From Oscillospiraceae bacterium (GTDB taxonomy: Bacteria > Bacillota > Clostridia > Oscillospirales > Ruminococcaceae): a stretch of 64,000 bases of DNA. The notes beneath the pieces were generated by a model, which was not told the DNA's origin, did not search any database, and saw nothing but the letters and a program-made list of their open reading frames with translations. Every line of letters begins with the position of its first letter. The first letter of the stretch is position 1. The stretch spans positions 124,001 to 188,000 of the forward strand of contig CP107210.1 in NCBI GenBank assembly GCA_025757985.1, read 5' to 3'. The translations under genes and the position numbers were made by a program. Shown in pieces: positions 48,529 to 58,280 of the stretch.

Positions 48529-49736
48529 TTACTTCTCAATGACTTCCTTCGTGTCGCGGGCGATCATAAGCTCCTCGTTGGTCTCGATGATCAGGGTGCG
48601 GACACGGGCACCCCAGGCAGTAACCTCAACGACATCTTCCTTCTGCTTGTGTGCATCGCGGTTCTTGTCAGTGTCGATGCGGATGCCCAGCCAATCCATG
48701 TGGTGGCAGATCTTGGCGCGGGAGTCGGCGTCATGCTCGCCGATGCCGCCGGTAAAGACGATGGCGTCCACGCCGCCCATAGCGGCAATGTAGCTGCCGA
48801 TGGTCTTTTTGATCTGGTAGTTCAGCATGTCGCTGGCCAGCTGTGCGCGTTTGTTGCCGTTCATGGCGGCTTCCTCGACATCGCGCTTGTCGCTGGACAC
48901 GCCGGAAACACCCAGCAGCCGGACTTCTTGTTCAGGATCTCGTCCAGCTCGTGGCCGGTGATCTCGAGGTTGTACTTCAGGTAGTTGACCACAGAGGGAT
49001 CCAGATCGCCGCAGCGGGTGCCCATCATCAGGCCGGCCAGCGGGGTCATGCCCATCGAGGTATCAATGACCTTGCCCTGATCGACAGCGGCGATGGAGGA
49101 ACCATTGCCCAGATGGCAGGTGATCAGCTTCAGGCGCTCAATAGGCTCCTCAAGGAACTCGGCAGCGCGGTGGCTGACATACTTGTGGCTGGTGCCGTGG
49201 AAGCCGTAGCGGCGGACGCCGTACTTCTCATAGTACTCATAGGGGATGGCGTACATATAAGCCTTCGGGGGCATGGTGGAGTGGAAAGCCGTGTCAAAGA
49301 CCGCAACATTCGGCTTGTCCTCGCCAAAGACCTTGTAGGAGGCCTCGATGCCCAGAATGGCGGCAGGGTTGTGCAGAGGAGCCAGCGGGCTCAGGTCGTG
49401 GATCGCCTTGACGACCTCGGGGGTGATCAGGCAGCTCTCCTTGAACTTCTCACCGCCGTGGACCACGCGGTGGCCGATGGCGTCGATCTCGGAAACGCTC
49501 TCAATGACCTTGCCCCCGCCGGTGGTCATCTTCTTCACGACCTCGGTAAAGGCCTCGGTATGGGTGGGGAAGATGGCGGGCGTGGTTGCCTTATGGCCGT
49601 TGGCCTCATGGGTAATCATGCTGCTTTCCATGCCGATGCGCTCGCACAGACCTTTGCACAGGACCTTTTCGCCCTCCATGTCGATCAGCTGGTACTTCAG
49701 GCTGGAAGAACCGCAGTTGATAACCAGAACTTTCAT
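48529..49736 (-). pseudogene. ackA: Acetate kinase with one-base frameshift
   Basis: Start ATG 49736 with AAGGAGG. Motifs: NCGSSSLKYQ, GHRVVHGGEKF, FDTAFHSTMPPKAY, YGFHGTSHKYVSH, CHLGNGSSIAAV and FTGGIGEHDADSR. At about 48920 one G/C is missing; reading GLLGVSGVSSDKRDVEEAA restores one frame to 48529 (about 400 aa, normal length). Makes ATP from acetyl phosphate during fermentation. No pta gene is adjacent. Frameshift looks like a sequence error. Confidence 0.87.
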
Positions 49737-49903
49737 GGAATATCCTCCTTAAATTTGGCAGGGCAGATTTGCCCTTTCACAATCGTTGATTTTATTATAT
49801 AATGGAAGATATGAATTTTCAAGCGCAAGTTCTGCAAGATAGCACAATTTTTGCACAGTACGGGCAAAGTACTTTTTTAACAATCTGTCGGGAGATTTTT
49901 TCT

Positions 49904-51062
49904 ATGAAATTTGCAGGCATCATAGCCGAATATGACCCCTTTCACAACGGCCATGCAGCCCAGCTTGCGGCGGTCAGGGCAGCGGGCGCCGACTGCGTGG
50001 CTGTCTGTCTGAGCAGCGGCGCTGTGCAGCGGGGCGGTGTACCCATCCTGCCGGAATCGGTCCGGGTGCGCGCCGCGCTGGGCGCAGGGGCCGACATCGT
50101 CATTGCGCTGCCCGCGCCCTACGCCTGCGCCACGGCGGAGCAATTCGCCGCGGCGGGGGTGCATCTGCTGGCGGCGTTGGGCTGCGATACGCTGGCCTTC
50201 GGTGCGGAAACGCCCGATGCCGCCGCATTGCTGGACGCAGCGCAGCTGCTGCTGAGCGGCGAGATAAACGCGCTGATCCGTAAAAAACTTGCGAGCGGCA
50301 TGACCTATGCCGCCGCCCGGGCCGATGCTGCCGAGACCCTGCGCCCCGGCATGGGGACGCTGCTGCGCACGCCGAACAACATTCTGGGTATCGAATTGCA
50401 AGGCAATCCTGACGCAGGGCGCTGCGCTGACGCCCCTTGCGCTGCCCCGGCTGGGGGCGGCCCACGGCGGCGGGGCAGGGGAGCATGGGGGTACGCCGAT
50501 GGCCAGCGCCAGCTACCTGCGCGGCCTGCCCCTGCCGGAATGGACTGCCTTTGTGCCCGCCGGTGCAGCGGCGCTTTACGCAAAGGCGGCTGCCGAGGGG
50601 CTGCTGCTCGACAGTGCAAAATTTGAGGTGGCGGTCCTGACGCAGCTGCGGATGCAGCCGCCGGAAATTTTGCGCAGCTGCGCGGTATCAGTGAGGGGCT
50701 GGAGAACCGCCTTGCAGCATCGGTACGTCCAGGCAGACGGTCTGGACGACCTTTACACTCGGCTGAAAACCAAGCGCTATCCCCATGCACGGCTGCGCCG
50801 CCTTGTGCTGGACGCCGCGCTGCAGTTTCCGGCAGAATTGCCAATGCCGCCCTACCTGCATGTGCTGGGCGCAAAAAAAATCGCGCTGCCGCGCCTGAAA
50901 TGCGCCGCCCTGCCGGCGGGCACGGCACTGGCAGAGCTGGTGCAAACTAGCCCGCAGGCGGCTGAAATCGGCAGACTGCATAGCGCGCTGTGGATTTTTC
51001 GTCATTATGCAGAGAAAAAATTCAGCCGATGGGGCTTGCGTTTACTGCTAAGCCGGTGGTAA
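49904..51062 (+). pseudogene. tmcAL: tRNA(Met) cytidine acetate ligase with frameshifts
   Basis: Start ATG 49904 after CGGGAGA. The nucleotidyltransferase-like N terminus has the HxGH-type motif in AEYDPFHNGHAAQL, and NNILGIE is a further family landmark. Near 50395 the frame shifts (two bases short in a T run; CKAILTQG continues in another frame). Two further compensating shifts near 50685 and 50728 bracket ISEGLENRLAASVR. Makes N4-acetylcytidine at the anticodon of elongator tRNA-Met. Divergent from ackA. Confidence 0.75.
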
Positions 51063-51151
51063 TATAAGCATGATATGGAGAAAACATGCGTGTGATACAA
51101 CATTGTTGCATTTTTAACGCGCAAAATAGGTACGAAATGAAGGAGTAAAAC

Positions 51152-52436
51152 ATGGCGCTGCATGTAATGGACGAAGCGAACCACTGCCTTGGCTGTAAGG
51201 TGCCCCGCTGTCAGCAGGGGTGCCCCATCCACACCAATCCCGGAGGTCATCCGCCTGCTGAAGGATAACAAGCTGGACGAGGCCGGCCGTATGCTGTTTG
51301 GAAAACAACCCCCCTGACCACCGTCTGCTCTCTGGTCTGCACCATGAAAAGCAGTGCGAGGGACATTGTGTGCGCGGCATCAAGGGCACGCCGGTCCATT
51401 TCTCGGTCATTGAAAACTATATTTTCCTCTACCTACGCCAGTCAGATGACGCAAGGCCCTGCGCCGTCCAACGGCAAAAAGGCTGCCATCATCGGCTCCG
51501 GCCCGGCGGGTCCTGACCATCGCGGTCATTCTGGCGCGCTATGGGTATGATGTCACGATCTTTGAGAGCCACGATAAGATCGGCGGCGTGCTGCGCTACG
51601 GCATCCCCGAGTTCCGTCTGCCCAAGGACGGTGCTGGACGACTTTGAATACCGCCATCTGCGGCTGAAGGGCATCAAGGTCCGCCCCAACACCGATGTGG
51701 GCAAGGCGCTCAAGATCGAGGATCTGTTCCGTGACGGCTACAAGGCTATCTTCATCGGTACCGGGGTATGGCGGTCCCAACACGCTGCACATCAAGGCCG
51801 AGAGCCTCGGCAATGTGCATTATGCCATCAACTACCTGCAAAACCCCGATGTCTACCATCTGGGAAGCCGCGTCATCGTTATCGGTGCGGGCAATGCGGC
51901 GATGGATGTCGCCCGCACCGCCATCCGCCACGGCACGCGGCATCTTGAGTGCTTCTCGCTTTCAAAGACGATCACCGCCAGTGAGTATGAGGCCAGCTAT
52001 GCCAAGCTGGAGGGTGTCAACTTCATCTTCAACAAAAAGCCTGTTGAGATCACCGACAAGGGCGTTGTGTTCATTGACCTGAACGAGGCCGAGGACGGCA
52101 CCCTGACCGAGCTGCCCGGCACCGAAAAGCTCTACCCGGCGGACAGCGTGATCGTTTCGATCAGTCAGGGTCCCTGCACCACCATCACCGACAGCACCAA
52201 GAACCTCAAGACGACCCCCGCGCGGCCTGTTTGAGACCGATGAGGTCGGCCGCACCAGCATCCCCGGCATCTTCGCCAGCGGCGATGCCGTCAAGGGTGC
52301 CCGCACTGTGGTCGAGGCCGTGGCCTACAGCAAAAATGTGGCCGAGGCCATGCACGAGTACATGCAGACCCTGCCGCCCGACCTGCCCGATGAGTACGCA
52401 AATGTGCCTGTGGCAGAGTATGATGAGGGAAACTAA
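51152..52436 (+). pseudogene. gltA: NADPH-dependent glutamate synthase, GltA/GltD-type, many frameshifts
   Basis: Starts MALHVMDEANHCLGCKVPRC (4Fe-4S cysteines). After correcting shifts it carries a FAD-binding GSGPAGLTIA, KIGGVLRYGIPEFRLP, a second Rossmann GAGNAAMDVARTAIR and a final GIFASGDAVKGA. About nine small indels disrupt it, at roughly 51233, 51300, 51312, 51341, 51422, 51512, 51627, 51772 and 52217, nearly all in homopolymers. The corrected protein is about 425 aa, normal for this family. Either heavily error-prone sequence or recent inactivation. Confidence 0.8.
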
Positions 52437-52442
52437 GTAAAT

Positions 52443-52484
52443 AAAAACACCCCTGCGCCAATTTAACGGCACGGGGGTGTTTTG
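52443..52484 (+). terminator. Terminator after the glutamate synthase gene
   Basis: AACACCCCTG / CGGGGGTGTT stem with a long loop, followed by TT. Confidence 0.65.
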
Positions 52485-52518
52485 CTGTACTGCGCGATGA
52501 AATATTTCCGGGACGCAT

Positions 52519-52652
52519 GTAGGGCGGCCAGCCCTCTGGCCGCCGTGCCCGTTTACGGCGGTGAGAAACTTTGTGTTTTACCCCTCCCTACAAAATCAAC
52601 CGTAAAAGGGGAGTGCCGTAAACCAGCGGGCCGGGCGTGCCCGGCCCCTACC
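52519..52652. repeat. Two family A palindromes in opposite orientation
   Basis: Copies at 52519-52548 (core GGCCAGCCCTCTGGCC) and 52626-52652 (core CCGGGCGTGCCCGG, reversed). Together they could form a large hairpin. Confidence 0.65.
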
Positions 52653-52659
52653 GCGCGGC

Positions 52660-53538
52660 TTACCTTTTCCTTGCAAACTCCCTTGCATGCTTCACAAACT
52701 CCCGCGCGGCGGGGGAGAGCACCCCGCGCGACAGGCACGCCAGCCCGATGGTGCGCTTGGCGGCCGGCTCCAACTGCAGGACTTGACACCCTGCGCTGGC
52801 GGCACCCTCCTTGAACATCAGCTCGGGCATCAGGGCAAGGCCCTGCCCGCAGGCTACCATGGCGATCATGCTCTGGTCGTCCACGATGTAGCAGCGGCTC
52901 GACACATGCAGGTCATTCTTTTTGAAATAGCTCTGGATGTCGGCGTCCACATCGGACTGCTGACTGACAAAGGGCCGGCCGCGCAGCTCCTCGGCCCGGA
53001 CAACACCGGGGCGGCGGGGCTTGTAGTCGGGCGGCGCAAGGCAGATGAGCCGGTCATCGTAGAGAGGCTCAAAATCCAGATCGCGGGCGCTGGAGTTGGA
53101 CAGAAAACCCAGTTCTACCGCGCCGGTTTTCAGCCAGCCGGTAATGTCATCATAGGAGCCCTGATAGATCTGCACATCAATGCCGGGGAATGCCGCGCGG
53201 AAGCCCGGCACGATCTTCGGCAGCCATGTCACGCAGGCCGAGTTGAACACCCCCAGCCGCAGCGCACCCTTGTGCATGCCGTTGATCTGGGCAATGGACT
53301 GCTCCAGCGATTCGCTGCTTGCCAGCATCTGCTGGATCGCGGGCATCAGGTTCTCGGCGGCAGCGGTCAGCGTGACGCCGCTTTTTGTACGGGTGAAAAG
53401 CGGAAAGCCGCACTCGGCCTCCACGCCGGACACGGCATGGCTCACGGCGGAGGGAGTAATGTGCAGCCGTTCGGCTGCGGCGGCAAAGGTACCCAGCTGC
53501 GCCACGATACTCAGCAGCTGGCAGTCGGTCAGGGTCAT
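52660..53538 (-). CDS. LysR-type transcriptional regulator
   Basis: 292 aa from ATG 53538 (AGGAGATG Shine-Dalgarno); GTG 53544 is an alternative. N-terminal winged HTH (TFAAAAERLHITPSAVSHAV), then a substrate-binding domain. A T-N11-A inverted repeat lies just upstream (53565-53581), so it probably regulates itself and perhaps a divergent transcript. No adjacent enzyme gene indicates the effector. Confidence 0.88.
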   Translation of the reverse strand: MTLTDCQLLSIVAQLGTFAAAAERLHITPSAVSHAVSGVEAECGFPLFTRTKSGVTLTAAAENLMPAIQQMLASSESLEQSIAQINGMHKGALRLGVFNSACVTWLPKIVPGFRAAFPGIDVQIYQGSYDDITGWLKTGAVELGFLSNSSARDLDFEPLYDDRLICLAPPDYKPRRPGVVRAEELRGRPFVSQQSDVDADIQSYFKKNDLHVSSRCYIVDDQSMIAMVACGQGLALMPELMFKEGAASAGCQVLQLEPAAKRTIGLACLSRGVLSPAAREFVKHAREFARKR

Positions 53539-53564
53539 GATCACATCTCCTGTGGTGAATTTAA

Positions 53565-53581
53565 TTCATGCTTCGTATGAA
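53565..53581. promoter_or_regulatory. LysR-type operator
   Basis: TTCAT-N7-ATGAA fits the T-N11-A consensus of LysR boxes, 27 bp before the regulator start. Confidence 0.6.
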
Positions 53582-53603
53582 ATAGTATAGCTTTACTTCA
53601 TGT

Positions 53604-53721
53604 CTATAATGTACTATTATGATAGCAGAAAGTCAATGCCTGCGGCGCACAACGCAGACATGAAAAAGACTCCTCTCCCTCCGACCTTGCCCCACCGGCC
53701 CGCACACCGGTGGGGCTTTTT
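53604..53721 (+). ncRNA. Possible small RNA with strong terminator
   Basis: TATAAT at 53604-53609 with a weak -35, no credible coding frame, and an intrinsic terminator GCCCCACCGG / CCGGTGGGGC with TTTTTT at 53689-53721. A transcript of about 105 nt divergent from the LysR gene is possible, but not proved. Confidence 0.35.
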
Positions 53722-53752
53722 TTATTGGCCGGTTTGTGGTATGATACTAATA

Positions 53753-53893
53753 AAGCCTTCCCCCAAGGGGGAAGGTGCCCCGAAGGGGCGGATGAGGGGT
53801 GGGCCTTCCCGCGGCAAACCGTGAATGGGTGGCTGCGGCAGACCGGCCCCTCATCAGGCCGTTGCACGGCCAGCTTCCCCCAAGGGGGAAGCC
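53753..53893. repeat. MITE-like repeat, family B copy 5
   Basis: AAGCCTTCCCCCAAGGGGGAAGG and CTTCCCCCAAGGGGGAAGCC-type ends, internal GATGAGGGGTGG and GGCCCCTCATCAGG. About 141 bp. Confidence 0.8.
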
Positions 53894-53917
53894 TTTAATG
53901 TAAAGGTGGAAAATCAC

Positions 53918-54829
53918 ATGGCAAAATCACGCGGGGTGCGGGGCGCAGCGGGCGCTTGTGCGGCGGCATCCCTTGTATATCTGCTGGGGCGCAGCCTGCT
54001 GGCCCTGCTGGTCAGCGCCCTTATGGGGCTGGCACATCCGGGGGCCAGTCTGGCAAAGCCCCTCGGCTTTAGTGATGTCAGCGCAGCGCTGTTTCAGCTG
54101 CTGGTCGGCATTGGGGCCATCGCCCTGACGCTGGCCTTTCTGCTCAAGCTGACCCGCCTGCGGCAGGTGGATCTGCGCATCGCCCTGCCGGCCCCATGGA
54201 GCCCGGGCTTCTGTCTGCCGGTCTTTCTCGGTGTGGCCAACCTTGCCAACCTTGCCGGGGCGCTCATCAACCATATCACAGACAACCCGACAACGAGCGA
54301 GCTGCTGCCCAGCGGTGGACCCGAGCTGCTTGTCTGCTTTATATCGCTCTGCATCATGCCCGCTGTGGCCGAGGAGCTGCTCTTCCGCGGGGCGTTTCAG
54401 GGCTTGATGCGCCCCTGCGGCAGCGCAGCGGCCATCTTTGCGCCGGCGCTGCTCTTCGGTCTGCTGCATCTCGATCTGGCGCAGGGGCTGACAGCCTTTG
54501 CCTGCGGGGTCTTTCTGGGCTGGCTGACCGAGCGGTCGGGCAGCATCCTGCCGGGTATGCTGCTGCACCTTGCAAACAACACGCTGGCGTTTTTGACGAT
54601 CTACCTGCGGTATTACGCCCCGGCGGAGTTGTCCTTCGGCGTTGAGCTGTTCATCCTGCTCTTTTTCCCGGTGTTCGGTGGCTGGATGATCTGGAACGCC
54701 CGGCAGCAGGGCTTTCGCTTTTCGGCCGGTCTGCGCCCCGGCGTGGATGTGCTGGCGGTGTTCACCAGCCCGGCCTACAGCGCCGCTGTGATCTTTCTGG
54801 TTGTATATGCGGTGTTTTTTGTGCATTGA
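53918..54829 (+). CDS. CPBP-family intramembrane metalloprotease
   Basis: 303 aa from ATG 53918 (AAAGGTGG). About eight membrane segments. The three CPBP motifs are intact: EELLFRGAFQG (EExxxR), FGLLH (FxxxH) and HLANN (HxxxN/B). These enzymes cut proteins within membranes; bacterial members take part in bacteriocin self-immunity and other roles. Followed 9 nt later by tadA. Confidence 0.85.
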   Translation: MAKSRGVRGAAGACAAASLVYLLGRSLLALLVSALMGLAHPGASLAKPLGFSDVSAALFQLLVGIGAIALTLAFLLKLTRLRQVDLRIALPAPWSPGFCLPVFLGVANLANLAGALINHITDNPTTSELLPSGGPELLVCFISLCIMPAVAEELLFRGAFQGLMRPCGSAAAIFAPALLFGLLHLDLAQGLTAFACGVFLGWLTERSGSILPGMLLHLANNTLAFLTIYLRYYAPAELSFGVELFILLFFPVFGGWMIWNARQQGFRFSAGLRPGVDVLAVFTSPAYSAAVIFLVVYAVFFVH

Positions 54830-54838
54830 GGGGGAGCT

Positions 54839-55300
54839 ATGACCGATGAAGAACTGATGCGCGCCGCGCTGGCAGAGGCAAAGCTTGCCGCCGCACTGGG
54901 CGAGGTCCCGGTCGGGGCGGTTGTGGCCAAGGACGGGGAGATCATCGCCCGCGCCCACAACCTGCGCGAGAGCGGCAAAAACGCCACCTACCACGCTGAG
55001 CTGCTGGCCATTGATGCAGCCTGCAAGGCGCTGGGCGGCTGGCGGCTCTGGCAATGTGAGCTGTTCGTGACGCTGGAGCCCTGCCCTATGTGCAGCGGGG
55101 CTATCATCAACAGCCGCCTGAAGCGGGTCGTCTACGGCGCACGCGACCCCAAGGCGGGCTGCTGCGGCAGCCTGACCGACCTGTTTGCGCTACCCTTCAA
55201 CCATCACCCGGTCATGGAATCGGGCCTGCTGGAAGAGGAGGCACAGGCATTGCTGCAGGACTTTTTTGCGATGCTGAGAGAGAAACGGAAGAAAAAATGA
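54839..55300 (+). CDS. tadA: tRNA-specific adenosine deaminase
   Basis: 153 aa. Zinc ligands in TYHAELLAI (HAE) and TLEPCPMCSGAI (PCxxC); catalytic Glu in HAE. Makes inosine at position 34 of tRNA-Arg(ACG). Overlaps the next gene by 4 nt. Confidence 0.92.
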   Translation: MTDEELMRAALAEAKLAAALGEVPVGAVVAKDGEIIARAHNLRESGKNATYHAELLAIDAACKALGGWRLWQCELFVTLEPCPMCSGAIINSRLKRVVYGARDPKAGCCGSLTDLFALPFNHHPVMESGLLEEEAQALLQDFFAMLREKRKKK

Positions 55301-56040
55301 CTACGAACCATGTATTCATCACCGGCGGCAGCCGGGGAATCGGCGCGGCGGCGGTGCTGGCGTTCGCCCGCGCCGGGTATGATGTTGCCTTTACCTACAA
55401 CGCCCATCCGGACGCCGCCGAGGCGGTGCTGCGCCGCGCCGCAGCCGCCGCGCAGGGCGGCCGCTTTCTGGCAATACAGGCCGATGCGGGGGATTCTGCA
55501 CAGGTGCAGGCCGCCGTGGAGCAGGCACAGCGGGAGCTGGGCGGCCTGCAGGTGCTTGTCTGCAATGCGGGCATTGCGCAGGTCAAGCTGTTTACCGACA
55601 CCACCGATGAGGATTGGCACCGGATGATGGCCGTTGATCTGGACGGTGCGTTCTACGCCTGCCGCGCCGTGCTGCCCGGCATGGTACACCAGAAATACGG
55701 CCGTATCCTGCTGGTCAGCAGTATGTGGGGGCAGACCGGTGCCAGCTGCGAGGTGGCCTACAGCGCAGCCAAGGCGGGGCTGATCGGCCTTGGCAAGGCC
55801 CTCGCCAAGGAGGAGGGCCCCAGCGGCATCACAGTCAATGTCATTGCGCCGGGCGTCATTGACACCGACATGATGGCGGGCTTTACCGCAGAGGACCGCG
55901 CCGCTTTGGCGGAGGAAACCCCTGTGGAGCGCCTTGGCACGGCGGACGAGATCGCCCGCACGATGGTCTTTCTGGCCGATGAGGCCAGCGGCTACATCAC
56001 CGGTCAGGTGCTGGGTGTCAACGGAGGGCTGGTGATCTGA
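55297..56040 (+). CDS. Short-chain dehydrogenase/reductase, FabG-like
   Basis: 247 aa from ATG 55297. NAD(P)-binding FITGGSRGIGAAAVL, NAG motif LVCNAGIAQ, catalytic Ser (LLVSSMW), Tyr and Lys (AYSAAKAG), and C-terminal GQVLGVNGGLVI. Resembles 3-oxoacyl-ACP reductase; context lacks other fatty acid genes, so substrate is uncertain. Overlaps tadA (ATGA) and the pentapeptide gene (TGATG). Confidence 0.85.
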   Translation: MTTNHVFITGGSRGIGAAAVLAFARAGYDVAFTYNAHPDAAEAVLRRAAAAAQGGRFLAIQADAGDSAQVQAAVEQAQRELGGLQVLVCNAGIAQVKLFTDTTDEDWHRMMAVDLDGAFYACRAVLPGMVHQKYGRILLVSSMWGQTGASCEVAYSAAKAGLIGLGKALAKEEGPSGITVNVIAPGVIDTDMMAGFTAEDRAALAEETPVERLGTADEIARTMVFLADEASGYITGQVLGVNGGLVI

Positions 56041-56624
56041 TGCGCGCCGAATACCGCGAGGGAGAGCGCTTTTCGCGCCTTGAATTTACAGAGGAAACCT
56101 TTTACGACTGCGACTTCTCCGACTGCACCTTCATCGACTGCACCTTTGAAAACTGCAAGCTGGACCACAGCGTGCTGAGTGAGTGCCAGTTCATCCGCTG
56201 TACGATTACTGACCTGAAAACCACGATGTCCCGCGCAAAGTTTACGGAGTTTCAAAGCTGCACCCTCAACAATATCGAATGGATGTCCCTGCAGGGGGAC
56301 GGCTCGTTTGCCGACCCGATTGAAAAATTGCAGGGCTGCAGCCTGAAATACAACACCTTCACCGAGATGAACTTTACAAAATTCAACTTTGCAGGCAACG
56401 AGATCCAGCGCTCGATGTTCGCCAAGTGCAATCTCGTCAGTGCAGATTTTGAGAAATGCGACCTGCTGGACACCGAATTTTACCAGTGCGATATGCGGAA
56501 GTCAAACTTCAAGGAGGCCAGCGGATATAAAGTCGATATCTTCGGCTGCAAGCTGCAGGATGCAAAATTTTCACTGCCGGAGGCGGTGTCGCTGCTGGGA
56601 GATTTGAGGATCAAATTGCTATGA
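56040..56624 (+). CDS. Pentapeptide-repeat protein
   Basis: 194 aa. Degenerate A(D/N)LXX repeats in two blocks, with runs like CDFSDCTFIDCTFENCKL and MNFTKFNFAGNEIQ. This makes a right-handed quadrilateral beta helix. Qnr-like members protect DNA gyrase from quinolones; that cannot be assumed here. Coupled to the SDR gene. Confidence 0.8.
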   Translation: MRAEYREGERFSRLEFTEETFYDCDFSDCTFIDCTFENCKLDHSVLSECQFIRCTITDLKTTMSRAKFTEFQSCTLNNIEWMSLQGDGSFADPIEKLQGCSLKYNTFTEMNFTKFNFAGNEIQRSMFAKCNLVSADFEKCDLLDTEFYQCDMRKSNFKEASGYKVDIFGCKLQDAKFSLPEAVSLLGDLRIKLL

Positions 56625-57130
56625 AAAATATACAGATTGAAAAGCTATCCGGTACGTATATAATTCGCTGTCTGACGGACGCCGATGTGCCGATGCTGTA
56701 CGCATGGATGCTGCGCAATGACCAGTACTTCAGATATTGTGGCGGCGGCACAACGCCCGAGCGTGTGCGGCAGGACCTGACGCTCTGCCCGCCGGGCACT
56801 ACACCGGCGCAGAAGCACTATGTCGGATTTTTTGACGCGGATACGCTGGTTGCTGTTATGGATCTGATCGACGGTTACCCGGACGCAGACACGGCGTTCA
56901 TCGGCTTTTTCATGATGAACAAGGACCTGCAGGGGCAGGGAACCGGCACGATGATCGTCCGCGATGTGCTGGCTGCGCTGCGTGCGCTGGGCTATACGGC
57001 GGTACGCCTCGGCATTGACAAGGAAAACCCGCAGTCCAATCATTTCTGGCGCAAAAACGGCTTTGCTGTGTTAAGGGAAGCCGCGCAGGAGCGCGGCATC
57101 GTCCTGCTTGCGGAACGGCGTCTGGCGTAA
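56621..57130 (+). CDS. GNAT-family N-acetyltransferase
   Basis: 169 aa. Acetyl-CoA-binding motif A, NKDLQGQGTGTMIV, and a later GIDKENPQSNHFWRKNGFAV typical of the fold. Substrate unknown. Overlaps the previous stop by 4 nt. Confidence 0.82.
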   Translation: MKNIQIEKLSGTYIIRCLTDADVPMLYAWMLRNDQYFRYCGGGTTPERVRQDLTLCPPGTTPAQKHYVGFFDADTLVAVMDLIDGYPDADTAFIGFFMMNKDLQGQGTGTMIVRDVLAALRALGYTAVRLGIDKENPQSNHFWRKNGFAVLREAAQERGIVLLAERRLA

Positions 57131-57208
57131 ATGCCCCATCGCTGCCGCCCTCGCAGCGGGAGCAGGATACCAGCGTGTCAAAAAATCACATTTTGGGCCT
57201 ATTGAATG

Positions 57209-57314
57209 TGTAGGGGCGACCATTGGTCGCCCGCCAACTTGGCGAAGCAACGCGTTTTCTAAGATGGCTTTTTCACAGACAAACGGGCACGGGCGAGCAA
57301 TGCTCGCCCCTACA
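57209..57314. repeat. Two family A palindromes in opposite orientation
   Basis: Copies at 57209-57235 (core CGACCATTGGTCG) and 57290-57314 (reversed, core CGAGCAATGCTCG). Confidence 0.75.
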
Positions 57315-57350
57315 AGAGTTTTTTGACAGTCTGAGGATACTACACACACC

Positions 57351-57388
57351 ACCCCCCCTCTTTGCATACTATACCGCAAAGGGGGGCT
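57351..57388 (+). promoter_or_regulatory. Hairpin that covers the lysozyme Shine-Dalgarno
   Basis: CCCCCCCTCTTTGC / GCAAAGGGGGGC; the right arm contains the AAGGGGGG Shine-Dalgarno of the GH25 gene and is followed by TTTTT before ATG 57393. It could act as a translational switch or attenuator. Confidence 0.55.
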
Positions 57389-57392
57389 TTTT

Positions 57393-58280
57393 ATGGCTGT
57401 GTACCAGTACGGCATTGATGTGTCGCGCTACCAGGGCAATATCAACTGGGGCCGGGTGGCGGCGGCCGGCAAGCAGTTTGCCATGGTCCGCGTGGGGTCC
57501 AGCAACAGCGGCGGACTGTATGTGGACCCGTATTTCCTGCAGAATGTCAACGGGGCCAAGGCGGCAGGCCTGCGCGTGGGGGTCTATTACTATACCTACG
57601 CGCGCACACGGGCGGCTGTGGCCAATGAGCTGACGACCTTCTTGAATGTCATGCAGGGGCTGCAGCTGGAATATCCGGTCTTTGTGGATGTCGAGGACGC
57701 CAGCCTGACCAGCCTTGGCCGTGCAGAGCTGACCAGCCTTGTGCAGTACGCCATGGATATCCTCTACCAGCGCAAGTGGTACGCGGGCTGGTACAGCTAC
57801 ACCAACTACATCAACAGCAATCTCAACGCAGCCGCCCTGAGCCGCTACCCACTGTGGGTGGCAGACTACCGCGCCACCCTTGGCTACAACGGCAGCTATG
57901 CCATGTGGCAGTACACCGGCAGCGGTGTGGTCAACGGCATCTCCGGCGCTTGCGACCTCAACCGCTGCTACCGGGATTTTCTGCCGGAGATACAGGCCGG
58001 AGGCTACAACAACTATGGGGCCTCCGGCCCTTCCATGGAAGTGGTGGCGGGACAGCGGCTTGTGGTGTTCAACGCCCGGTGTGAGTATTTTTATTCCGCC
58101 AACTTCAACGATGTGGTCGGCTATCTGCCGCTGGGCAGCTACTGCGTGGTCAAGCAGAGCACCCGGAAATGCAACGGCTATGATTGGGTCATCTTCCGCT
58201 ACCGCGGCAGCGAGTATTGGACCGCTGTCATCGGCGACCGCAACCGGGTCGAACCGTGTAATTGTGACTGCAATTCATAA
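57393..58280 (+). CDS. GH25 muramidase-like protein with C-terminal SH3-like region
   Basis: 295 aa. Glycosyl hydrolase family 25 domain (residues 1-205): GIDVSRYQGNINW, the Asp/Glu pair in YPVFVDVED, and AMWQYTGSG. The C-terminal region (about 215-295) resembles a bacterial SH3 or cell-wall-binding fold. No signal peptide is obvious, unusual for a secreted lysozyme; could be phage-derived or exported otherwise. Confidence 0.82.
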   Translation: MAVYQYGIDVSRYQGNINWGRVAAAGKQFAMVRVGSSNSGGLYVDPYFLQNVNGAKAAGLRVGVYYYTYARTRAAVANELTTFLNVMQGLQLEYPVFVDVEDASLTSLGRAELTSLVQYAMDILYQRKWYAGWYSYTNYINSNLNAAALSRYPLWVADYRATLGYNGSYAMWQYTGSGVVNGISGACDLNRCYRDFLPEIQAGGYNNYGASGPSMEVVAGQRLVVFNARCEYFYSANFNDVVGYLPLGSYCVVKQSTRKCNGYDWVIFRYRGSEYWTAVIGDRNRVEPCNCDCNS

